Assembly: GCA_024691465.1 (NCBI GenBank) | Contig: JAILNO010000212.1 | Span: 1-14,525 of the forward strand | Source: Pseudobutyrivibrio sp. | GTDB lineage: Bacteria; Bacillota_A; Clostridia; Lachnospirales; Lachnospiraceae | DNA length: 14,525 bases | Direction of reading: 5' to 3' | Part shown: positions 1 to 7,145 of the stretch, in pieces | Position numbering within the stretch: position 1 is the first letter of the stretch | How the letters are laid out: the number at the start of each line of letters is the position of its first letter | Position numbers and translations under genes: made by a program | Notes under the pieces: generated by a model | What the model saw: the letters and a program-made list of their open reading frames with translations, nothing else | Database searches by the model: none | What the model was told of the DNA's origin: nothing

Positions 1-362
1 GTCTCAGATATCTCAGAGAGATAGTCCAGTATCAAGTCCTCAGGCTTCTTGCGGGAGTTGTCCTTCTCCTTGGAGCCCTGGATAGAGCCGAAACCGCTGC
101 GCTCGATTAGGATGACACGGTACTGGTCCCCGTCTGGTCCCACTTCCTTAGCGAGAAATGGCATGGTCTCAGCAATCTCCACCACGCCCTTATCCTTGGC
201 TGCTGCACCATAGAAGCTTGAGAAATTCATGGAGTCCCCAGGGTTCACTAAGGCATCTATGAGCTTCTTCTTGTACTGCTCCTTAAGATACTCCTCAGTG
301 CCATACAGGAGATATAGGTTCTGAAATTTGCCGCTTGCTATATCCTCGTCGATTCGTCGCAT
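1..362 (-). CDS. holA: DNA polymerase III delta subunit, N-terminal part (cut by window edge)
   Basis: Delta is the clamp-loader subunit that opens the beta sliding clamp at the replication fork. I translated this stretch by hand: it reads 120 codons from an ATG at 362-360 and is still open at base 1, so the C-terminal two thirds or so lies outside the window. The start of the protein (MRRIDEDIASGKFQNLYLLY, then GTEEYLKEQYKKKL) is the typical HolA N-terminus, with its LYLLYG-EEYL segment. An in-frame TGA lies eight codons upstream and no other usual start codon intervenes, which fixes the start. A GGGA-type ribosome binding site sits about 12 bases upstream, rather far. The gene diverges from the plus-strand gene at 501. 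Identification rests on recognition of the N-terminal pattern only. Confidence 0.82.
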   Translation of the reverse strand, partial: MRRIDEDIASGKFQNLYLLYGTEEYLKEQYKKKLIDALVNPGDSMNFSSFYGAAAKDKGVVEIAETMPFLAKEVGPDGDQYRVILIERSGFGSIQGSKEKDNSRKKPEDLILDYLSEISE

Positions 363-405
363 ATATGATAAAATTCCCTTTCAATCTGTAATTCAATCTT
401 TCACT

Positions 406-414
406 ATTCTATCA
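406..414 (-). promoter_or_regulatory. candidate extended -10 promoter for holA
   Basis: Read on the minus strand, this is TGATAGAAT, an extended -10 element (TG, one base, then TAGAAT, one mismatch from TATAAT). It would start a transcript near base 399, giving a leader of about 37 bases before the holA ATG. I see no good -35 element, as is common for extended -10 promoters. No equally convincing promoter was found for the divergent plus-strand gene in 363-500. Confidence 0.35.
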
Positions 415-500
415 CACAATCTTCAAAGATACATTGTAAGATAATAGACACCTAAAGAAAATGTATTAATAACTCAGAACCCAGTCGATAGGAGGATTCA

Positions 501-863
501 ATGGATAGCCGTGAAGATTTAATTAAGGGACTAAGCCAAGCTATGAGTGGCAACAAAGAAGACGAACTTGGTCGTCAATTTTTCGCAGATACTAACACAC
601 TTAAGACAGGTGCAGCTGGTGGAAATGTGGAAGTAAGTGTCCTGGTTTCAAAGGCAGAGTTCGGAAGAATTGCCAGCGGTGTTGCTAAGTATCATATTAC
701 AGATAGACGTGGTATCGAGGACGGTAATGATATCACCTTTAATGAAGTGGAAGCTGACGGCTTCACTCAGACCGGTCACAAGCTTACCAAGCGAGTGCTG
801 GACATCAAATCCTATCTCCAAATTAATGGTCTTAAAGAAGGATTCTATATCGTATCATTCTAA
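501..863 (+). CDS. small protein with DUF3850/ASCH-like (PUA-type) C-terminal region
   Basis: This encodes a 120-residue soluble protein of unknown role. The start is well supported: AGGAGG lies 6 bases before the ATG. Residues 1-40 are polar and probably helical. From about residue 42 to the end the pattern resembles DUF3850/ASCH proteins, small PUA-like folds thought to bind RNA or nucleotides: a short strand (VEVSVLVS), a helix ending in SG, IxDRRGIEDGNDITF (the family's 'vGD.l.l' turn), an FTQTG segment matching the usual 'YTGR', then a strand and GLKEGFYIVSF matching 'lkeGYvVLgi'. The family's G-x-K-x-x-E-x-R signature is eroded: GVAKYHIT has His and Thr where Glu and Arg are expected. 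It has no signal peptide or membrane segment. It is monocistronic and ends at a shared terminator. The fold assignment comes from pattern reading, not a profile search. Confidence 0.72.
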   Translation: MDSREDLIKGLSQAMSGNKEDELGRQFFADTNTLKTGAAGGNVEVSVLVSKAEFGRIASGVAKYHITDRRGIEDGNDITFNEVEADGFTQTGHKLTKRVLDIKSYLQINGLKEGFYIVSF

Positions 864-912
864 TGAATGTATGTGCTACTTGAGGCGTTTGCTTCAGGTA
901 ACTTACTATAAA

Positions 913-956
913 AAGGACTCTGGTACCTTCCTGTTTAGTTGGATCCCAGAGTCCTT
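913..956. terminator. bidirectional intrinsic terminator
   Basis: An 11-bp perfect stem (AAGGACTCTGG at 913-923 with CCAGAGTCCTT at 946-956) encloses a 22-base loop. It lies between the convergent genes ending at 863 and 962. On the minus strand the stem is followed by a run of five U, and on the plus strand by a weaker U-rich stretch. It can therefore end both transcripts and probably works better for the DHH gene. Confidence 0.8.
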
Positions 957-961
957 ATTTA

Positions 962-2503
962 TTATATCTTGTCATATGTCTCAGAGAAAATATCCCTGGC
1001 CACTATATACACATCAGAAGTATCTGTTGCAGAGGCTGCCATGTAATCACCTGGCTTGCCCAGGTAGTAGTGCTCAGGGTCCCATCTGGTGAATATCTTA
1101 GTGCGATGATTAAGCTCCTTGGCATATATCTCGCTGCTTCCTATGGATACACAGCTGTGTGCGTGAGGAAGTAACTCCTTGCTCTTGCCATCCTCAGCAT
1201 TCTTAATAGTAGGACTGTACTGTCCTGGATATACATACTCCTCATCCACAGGCTTGTACTTGGTGATGAAGGAATCCCATGTCATAGGATAAATCTCGCC
1301 CTTGATACCGATGGCGATGACTGTGTCCTCCAGTACCTCCATCTCCACATCACCCTCTAAGGTACGAACGATGCAATTGGTGTGAGGCTCTACCACATCA
1401 GAGGCCTTGACATAGCCCACGTGTAAGAACTTCTTGCGGTACTTATCCATGGAATCGATATCCGCCTGATACCTGTCAGCGTAGATGATCTCATTGTCCT
1501 GGAAGTATTCCTTCATCCTGGTTCTGAAGAACTGCTGAATGGTAGGTGGAGTGTAATCCAGCTCATTCTTCTCTAAGAGCTTGCGTCGGATGGAACCACC
1601 GGCCTTAATCAGATGGCCGCCACCATCGCCCACTCCAGCGCAGATATAGCTAGCCAGCTCATCTGCCTTGACCTCCTTGACGCAGCTGCGGACCGATATC
1701 TTAATACCGCCCTCATGGATGGAATACACCAGACAGCAATCCACATCCTCCACCTCAAGGAACATATCTGAAATGATACCAAGGACATTAGGGTCACATG
1801 GATCAGTCTTAACAATAGAGTAATGATTATCTCGATAGTACTCTGAACCAAGCAGTGCAATACCTGCAATCCTAAGCTCCTCCTGGGAGATGTTAGAATT
1901 CTTGAATTTGGTAATGTCGGAGATCCTGTACTTAATCTCGTCTCGCATATCCATGTCCAGAGGATGGTGCAACTCACTGAAGTTGTTACTGTCAGTCATG
2001 AGTCCATAGTATAGCGCTGTACCTAGATCCAAGTCTTTATTAATATCATAATCCTCAGTCCTGAGCATGTCCCACACTACTGTGGCACAGCTGGCCTGAT
2101 ACGAGCGCACCTCTGCAAGAGCTGGCAGGGCACTGGATATCTGGTGATGATCGATGATGGCTATCTCCTTAGCCTCGAACTTCTGGATATTGCCCTCACC
2201 ATACTGGCTATCCACTGTAATCAGTAGATCTGGCAACTCATCCCTGCCCAGGCCGCAGAGCTCATTGAGCTGCTCCTGATACCTGACGAAGTGCATGTGA
2301 ATATTAAGATCTGATACCATGAGCTTGAGATTACTCTTAGATATCTCGAAATTGCCTCCGTATACCAGCCTGACATTCTTACCATGACTCTTAAGGTACT
2401 TAAATACCGCATATCCTGAAGCTATAGCATCAGCATCGGGATTGTTATGGCACTGAACTATTATATTCTCGTAATTTAATAACTGTGATAATCTCATATC
2501 CAT
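962..2503 (-). CDS. DHH/DHHA1 family phosphoesterase with long C-terminal extension
   Basis: The protein is a manganese-dependent phosphoesterase of the NrnA/RecJ-like DHH superfamily, whose members hydrolyse short oligonucleotides, pAp or cyclic dinucleotides. From the ATG at 2503 it has 513 residues. DHH motifs are intact: HNNPDADA at 19-26, D98 in ITVDSQ, DHH at 118-120, and TDSNNF at 170-175. The DHHA1 motif GGGH lies at 294-297. NrnA-type proteins usually end near residue 320. Here about 190 more residues follow, with two segments of similar style (GIKGEIYPMTWDSFITKY near 399-416 and GKPGDYMAA...VYIVARDIFSETY near 482-510). The frame stays open to a GTG at 2548, but family N-termini match MRLSQLLNYENI, so I place the start at 2503 (2497 also possible). 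Neither ATG has a clear ribosome binding site, and the only AGGAG is about 38 bases upstream. The substrate cannot be read from sequence. Confidence 0.88.
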   Translation of the reverse strand: MDMRLSQLLNYENIIVQCHNNPDADAIASGYAVFKYLKSHGKNVRLVYGGNFEISKSNLKLMVSDLNIHMHFVRYQEQLNELCGLGRDELPDLLITVDSQYGEGNIQKFEAKEIAIIDHHQISSALPALAEVRSYQASCATVVWDMLRTEDYDINKDLDLGTALYYGLMTDSNNFSELHHPLDMDMRDEIKYRISDITKFKNSNISQEELRIAGIALLGSEYYRDNHYSIVKTDPCDPNVLGIISDMFLEVEDVDCCLVYSIHEGGIKISVRSCVKEVKADELASYICAGVGDGGGHLIKAGGSIRRKLLEKNELDYTPPTIQQFFRTRMKEYFQDNEIIYADRYQADIDSMDKYRKKFLHVGYVKASDVVEPHTNCIVRTLEGDVEMEVLEDTVIAIGIKGEIYPMTWDSFITKYKPVDEEYVYPGQYSPTIKNAEDGKSKELLPHAHSCVSIGSSEIYAKELNHRTKIFTRWDPEHYYLGKPGDYMAASATDTSDVYIVARDIFSETYDKI

Positions 2504-2551
2504 AATTATATATATTCGAGTATAAAATATAAAGCTAATTCTCCTCACCTA

Positions 2552-2560
2552 TGTTATAAT
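2552..2560 (+). promoter_or_regulatory. extended -10 promoter of the signalling operon
   Basis: TGTTATAAT is a perfect extended -10 element (TG, one base, TATAAT). Transcription would begin near 2567, leaving a leader of about 37 bases before the ATG at 2604. No recognisable -35 is present. It lies in the 100-bp divergent region shared with the minus-strand DHH gene, for which I see only a weak -10 (TATACT read on the minus strand, at 2524-2519) that would give a nearly leaderless transcript. Confidence 0.5.
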
Positions 2561-2603
2561 TTGTAATATAATTGTTTTTCGTTTGAGAAAGACCGGGGAT
2601 TAT

Positions 2604-5600
2604 ATGATAAATGTAGATAGCATTGGTAATATTACTTTTAATCTAGCTGCACTCATCATTAGTTTTACTTGCATCATATATTCCGTAATGATGCGGAACA
2701 AGTCATCGGTAAGGAACAAGATTTTCCTTACTCTGGTTTTCATTGTCATGATTGACGCCTTCACTGGGCTATTCGCTGAGTTCGTGGGCTTCATCCATGT
2801 ATCTAACGAGCTTAAGATCATCCTATATCACTGCAGTCACTTCACATACTTCTTCACTCACTTTGCAACTGCTCCATTTCTGGCTTTATATATAATTATA
2901 TTCTGTGGCGTCTCCTTCAGATTCAGCAAGAGAGCCCGACTTATGCTTGTCTCTCCATTTATATTAATGGAGATATTAGTTCTGCTTAATCCATTTCTTC
3001 ATATCGTATATACAGTAGATGAGAATATGGTGTTCCACCGCGGTATCGGCGTGTACTTAGCCTATTTCATAAGCGCCTTCTATCTGCTATTTTCCATAGT
3101 CGCACTAGTATTATATTGGAATGTGTTCAACAAGCTGAAAAAGTACGCTATTAGTTACTTTTTATTCTTAGTCATAGCTGGTACAGTCATCCAGATGTTC
3201 TTCATCGAGATCCGCTGCGAGCTCATGTGCCATGCCATCGGTCTGATTGGTATCATGATCATCTTCGAAAATGACGATGACCGCTACGACCTCACCACAG
3301 GTGCTTACAATCGCGCCTCTTTCCTAAGGGACATGAAGATATACTTCAAGTACGATAGGGATTTCTACGGAATATGTATCCGCATACAGAATGCTGATTT
3401 ATATAGGAAGATTACCGGTTACGAAGAGTACGAGCGTATCCTTTATAATATCGCCATCTTCCTTAAGAGCGTCAGCCCTAACTATGACATATACAAGACC
3501 AGCGCTGATTGTTTCTTCCTAATCTGTCCTGATATCGAGCATGCCAACGCCAGCCAGCTGTCGGAGAAGATATTCGACAGATTCTCTAAGGAATGGATAC
3601 ATGACGGTGGAAGCTTCATGCTGAAGGCCCTCATAATCGAGGTACTTATGCCTGAGCAAATATCTAATCTGGACTACCTGCTACTCCTATCTGACTCTAG
3701 CATCACCACTGAGTCAGACAGGGTCTACTACAAAATAGACGATCTGGATTTCCTATTTAGAAAGGCCGACATCCAGAAGGCCATGAAGAATGGCATCGCC
3801 GATGGCAAGTTCGAGGTATGCTACCGCCCTATCTACCAGAAGGAAGGTCTTATCATATGTGGCGCCGAGTCTGTTCTTAAATTCTACGATGATGAGTTGG
3901 GCGAAGTATCCCAGGAGGAGTTCCTTCCTATAGCTTCTGAGTCAGGCATCATATCACAGTTGGGCTGGTTCAATATAGAAGAAGTATTCTATTTCCTAGG
4001 TGGTGGTATCACTGAGGAGATGGGACTGGAGTTCGTGTGCATCAATCTGTCATCACGCCAGTTCATCGAGTCTGGATTCACTGAGAAGGTTAAGTATTAT
4101 CTGAAGAAATACGGAGTGGATGCCCACAGGATAGGCTTCAACCTGTCTGAAGCGGCTGCCTCTGAGAATAAGAATGTGCTAGAGTCTATCTTAGAGGACT
4201 TGGCCACCATCGGTGTGAAGTTCTTCATGAGCGACTACGGCAAGGAATTATTTAGTATGCGTGCGGTGCTTCCGTCACTTTTTACAGGCGCCAGAATCAA
4301 GGCAAGCCTGATTCTTGATGCCCACACCAATCCTCAGAACAAGATCATCATCGACAACCGTATCAATATCATCAGCCAGATGGGCAAGACTCTCCTAATA
4401 GATGGGGTGGACAATTCTGAGATTATGAAATTCGTGGAGACCCTGGATGCCAACTACTATCAGGGCAACTACTTCTCTACCGCCACTAGTAAGAATGAGT
4501 TCATCGGTATCCTGAGGGCTACAGAGCTGGCCCGCATGGAGGAGCGTAGAGCTAAGGCTGCCAATGAGGCCAAGAGTAGCTTCCTTGCCAATATGTCCCA
4601 TGAAATCAGGACCCCTATCAATGCGGTCCTTGGTATGAACGAGGTAATACTTAGGGAGTGCAAGGATGAGAATATATTAGGCTATGCCAAGAATATCGAG
4701 GGTGCAGGCCGTACCCTCCTGTCTCTAATCAACGATATATTAGACTTCTCTAAGATTGAGTCAGGCAGTATGGAGATTAGTGAGTCAGAGTACGAGCTTT
4801 CATCACTTTTAAACGACATCTACAATATGGTTCATATCAAAGCTGAGCAGAAGTCCCTTCAGCTGGATTTCACCGTGGAGAACACCCTGCCTAACATCCT
4901 CTACGGCGATGAGATGCGCATGCGCCAGGTGATTGTGAACCTGCTTAACAATGCTGTGAAATATACTCTTGAGGGTAGCGTATCCCTGACACTCACTGGT
5001 ATCAAGAAAAGTGACGAGAAAATCGACCTGGTCATCAGCATCAGCGATACGGGTATCGGCATCAAGGAAGAGGATATGGATAGCCTCTTCGACAAGTTCA
5101 AGCGCTTAGAGATTGATAAGAACAAGACTGTGGAAGGCAGTGGCTTGGGCCTGGCCATCACCCACTCACTGGTGAAGCTTATGCATGGAGGCATCGATGT
5201 AGAGTCCGTCTATGGCGAGGGTTCCACCTTCACTGTGGTGGTTCCACAGAGGATTATGTCCGACGTGATAATAGGCGATTTCAAGTCCCGTATCAGCAAG
5301 GCCGCCAAGGAACACACTACCTACAAGGAGATGTTCGTAGCCCCTAGAGCACAGCTGCTTGTGGTGGACGACACACCTATGAATCACGTGGTTATCAAGG
5401 AGCTCCTTAAGCATACCAAGATACATATAGAATCAGCCAAGAGCGGTAAAGAGTGCCTAGAGTTACAGCATAATAAGAAGTACGACATCATATTCCTAGA
5501 CTACCGCATGCCTGAGATGAATGGCGTAGAGACCCTGATTAAGATGAGGGAGGATCTAGACTCCCCTAACAGAGGCACCCCTGTCATCGTCCTTACAGCC

Positions 5601-6383
5601 AATGCCATCTACGGCGCAAGAGAGTCCTTCCTCAAGGAGGGATTCGATGATTACCTTACCAAGCCTATTGATTCCGAGAAGCTTGAGAAGACCATCCTGC
5701 ACTTCCTGCCTCCATCTAAGGTCCAGGTGAGCAATACAGTAGACGAGCCTGAGCCTGAGGATAGGACCGATGACAATTGGATGGAGCAGCTTGATATTGT
5801 AAAAAGGGACGAGGGCCTTAAGAACTGCGGCAATGCCGAGAGCTACTTAAGCATCATCCAGGTATACTACAAGTCCGTCCCTACCAATAAGCACAACATA
5901 GAGGAGGCCTACGAAAGCGAGGACTACGACAATTACACCAGCTACGTCCACTCCCTCAAGAGTACCTCCCGCACCATAGGAGCTATGGAGCTATCCGCCC
6001 TTGCCAAGAAGCTTGAGGATGCAGGCAATAGTAAGGATATAGACTTCATCAGGGACAACACTGCTAAGCTGCTTGAGCTCTACTCTTCCGTAGAGTACGA
6101 GCTGTCTAAGATTCCTGCTATTACAGGTAAAAGTGATGATAATATGGAAGCATCTAAGGAAGTCATAAGTGATGAGTCACTTTTAGATGCATACAATAGC
6201 ATATTAGAAACCTGCGCCAACATGGATTACGACACACTCTCATTCATACTGAAGTCAGTAAGTGAGTATAGCCTTCCGCCAGAAGATAGTGATATAATAA
6301 GGAATATAGGTGAAATGGCTTACAAGTTGGACTGGGATGGAATTACTGAAACTATCAACCGTCGCTTAACAAAGGAGAATTAA
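2604..6383 (+). CDS. membrane hybrid histidine kinase: 7TM, degenerate GGDEF, degenerate EAL, HisKA, HATPase, REC, HPt
   Basis: A 1259-residue sensor kinase. Residues 11-221 form about seven hydrophobic segments resembling the N-terminal 7TM region of histidine kinases (LLNPFLHIVY at 127-136). Residues 225-370 are GGDEF-like, but the signature is TSADCF (299-304) and cannot be catalytic. Residues 385-640 are EAL-like: E422 survives (ESV), but the metal-binding DD pair reads SD (543-544) and later motifs are altered, while YQGNYF is kept. A helical linker leads to HisKA with H666 (SHEIRTP), then an HATPase with N779, DTGIGI and GSGLGLAI (845-852). REC follows with VVDD, D966 and the KP lysine, then HPt with H1116 (HSLKSTSRTIGA), and an acidic helical tail of about 85 residues. 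The full phosphorelay looks active. The frame extends to TTG at 2583, but GGGGA lies only before the ATG at 2604. The next gene begins 3 bases after the stop. Confidence 0.93.
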   Translation: MINVDSIGNITFNLAALIISFTCIIYSVMMRNKSSVRNKIFLTLVFIVMIDAFTGLFAEFVGFIHVSNELKIILYHCSHFTYFFTHFATAPFLALYIIIFCGVSFRFSKRARLMLVSPFILMEILVLLNPFLHIVYTVDENMVFHRGIGVYLAYFISAFYLLFSIVALVLYWNVFNKLKKYAISYFLFLVIAGTVIQMFFIEIRCELMCHAIGLIGIMIIFENDDDRYDLTTGAYNRASFLRDMKIYFKYDRDFYGICIRIQNADLYRKITGYEEYERILYNIAIFLKSVSPNYDIYKTSADCFFLICPDIEHANASQLSEKIFDRFSKEWIHDGGSFMLKALIIEVLMPEQISNLDYLLLLSDSSITTESDRVYYKIDDLDFLFRKADIQKAMKNGIADGKFEVCYRPIYQKEGLIICGAESVLKFYDDELGEVSQEEFLPIASESGIISQLGWFNIEEVFYFLGGGITEEMGLEFVCINLSSRQFIESGFTEKVKYYLKKYGVDAHRIGFNLSEAAASENKNVLESILEDLATIGVKFFMSDYGKELFSMRAVLPSLFTGARIKASLILDAHTNPQNKIIIDNRINIISQMGKTLLIDGVDNSEIMKFVETLDANYYQGNYFSTATSKNEFIGILRATELARMEERRAKAANEAKSSFLANMSHEIRTPINAVLGMNEVILRECKDENILGYAKNIEGAGRTLLSLINDILDFSKIESGSMEISESEYELSSLLNDIYNMVHIKAEQKSLQLDFTVENTLPNILYGDEMRMRQVIVNLLNNAVKYTLEGSVSLTLTGIKKSDEKIDLVISISDTGIGIKEEDMDSLFDKFKRLEIDKNKTVEGSGLGLAITHSLVKLMHGGIDVESVYGEGSTFTVVVPQRIMSDVIIGDFKSRISKAAKEHTTYKEMFVAPRAQLLVVDDTPMNHVVIKELLKHTKIHIESAKSGKECLELQHNKKYDIIFLDYRMPEMNGVETLIKMREDLDSPNRGTPVIVLTANAIYGARESFLKEGFDDYLTKPIDSEKLEKTILHFLPPSKVQVSNTVDEPEPEDRTDDNWMEQLDIVKRDEGLKNCGNAESYLSIIQVYYKSVPTNKHNIEEAYESEDYDNYTSYVHSLKSTSRTIGAMELSALAKKLEDAGNSKDIDFIRDNTAKLLELYSSVEYELSKIPAITGKSDDNMEASKEVISDESLLDAYNSILETCANMDYDTLSFILKSVSEYSLPPEDSDIIRNIGEMAYKLDWDGITETINRRLTKEN

Positions 6384-6386
6384 CCC

Positions 6387-7145
6387 ATGAATGGAAAGAA
6401 GATTCTACTTGTTAGTTCAGCAGATACTTTCATGGTCAATGCTATTAAAGACAATCTCAAATCTGCCGGATTCACTGTAGAGAAAGCCAAGTACACCACA
6501 TCAGATATTAATTCTAAGGTAGAGGGTAGCATACTGATTATTCTCTATACCGATCCAGATATTGAAACTCATGACGATGTCTTCGTCTATCTGAAGGACC
6601 TATGTCTTGAGCAGAATCAGCGTATGATTATCATCGGCGAGACCGATGCCTTTGATTTCGCTCACAAGTTCATACCTAAGGAGGATATTACCTACGAGAT
6701 TCGCAGGCCTCTTGATATGGGCGACTTAACCGAGAAGGTCCTACTAGTTACCAGCGATGAATACGAGCAGCGCCGCAGGAAGAGTATCCTCATAATCGAT
6801 GATGATCCTACCTTCCTACAGATGATGCGCGAGATGCTCAGAGTTAAATACAGAGTAGGTATGGCCAATTCAGGAGCCCAGGCCATCTCTTGGCTAGCCA
6901 GCAACAATGCTGACTTGATACTCCTAGATTACGATATGCCCGTACTTAACGGTCCTAAGGTACTTGAGATGCTCAAGAGTGAACCTTCCTCTGCCTCTAT
7001 ACCTGTAATGTTCCTTACAGGCAAGAATGACAGGGATGCAGTCACCAGCGTAATCTCTCTGAAGCCAGTTGATTACCTCCTTAAGTCCATCAGCAAACCT
7101 AAGTTACTTGCCACTTTAGACAAGTTCTTTAAGACGCGAGGCTAA
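6387..7145 (+). CDS. double receiver protein: pseudo-receiver plus canonical receiver, no output domain
   Basis: A 252-residue cytoplasmic response-regulator-like protein. Residues 4-118 have a receiver fold without its chemistry: the acidic pair is replaced by SS (LLVSSAD), and the phosphoacceptor position in IILYTD is Tyr54, with Asp56 two residues later. Residues 128-250 are a canonical receiver: IIDDDP, D181 in LLDYDMP, the Thr in MFLTG, and a Lys in YLLKS (Ser where KP is usual). No DNA-binding or enzymatic domain follows, so output must come through protein contact or phosphate transfer, as in Spo0F or CheY. AGGAG lies 9 bases before the ATG, which starts 3 bases after the kinase stop. 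The stop overlaps the next ATG (TAATG), suggesting translational coupling. It is the likely partner of the kinase HPt domain; that pairing is inferred from operon position. Confidence 0.9.
   Translation: MNGKKILLVSSADTFMVNAIKDNLKSAGFTVEKAKYTTSDINSKVEGSILIILYTDPDIETHDDVFVYLKDLCLEQNQRMIIIGETDAFDFAHKFIPKEDITYEIRRPLDMGDLTEKVLLVTSDEYEQRRRKSILIIDDDPTFLQMMREMLRVKYRVGMANSGAQAISWLASNNADLILLDYDMPVLNGPKVLEMLKSEPSSASIPVMFLTGKNDRDAVTSVISLKPVDYLLKSISKPKLLATLDKFFKTRG

Noticed and set aside
363..500. Promoter for the plus-strand gene at 501
   Set aside because: GATAAT (440-445) and TATTAA (464-469) are possible -10 elements, but neither has a matching -35 or a TG extension, so no call was made.
637..1092. 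151-codon plus-strand reading frame
   Set aside because: It overlaps the well-supported gene at 501-863, then runs across the terminator and into the antisense of the DHH gene; no ribosome binding site or family pattern.
5166..5426. Minus-strand frames inside the kinase gene
   Set aside because: They are antisense to conserved HATPase and REC coding sequence and carry no recognisable protein pattern.
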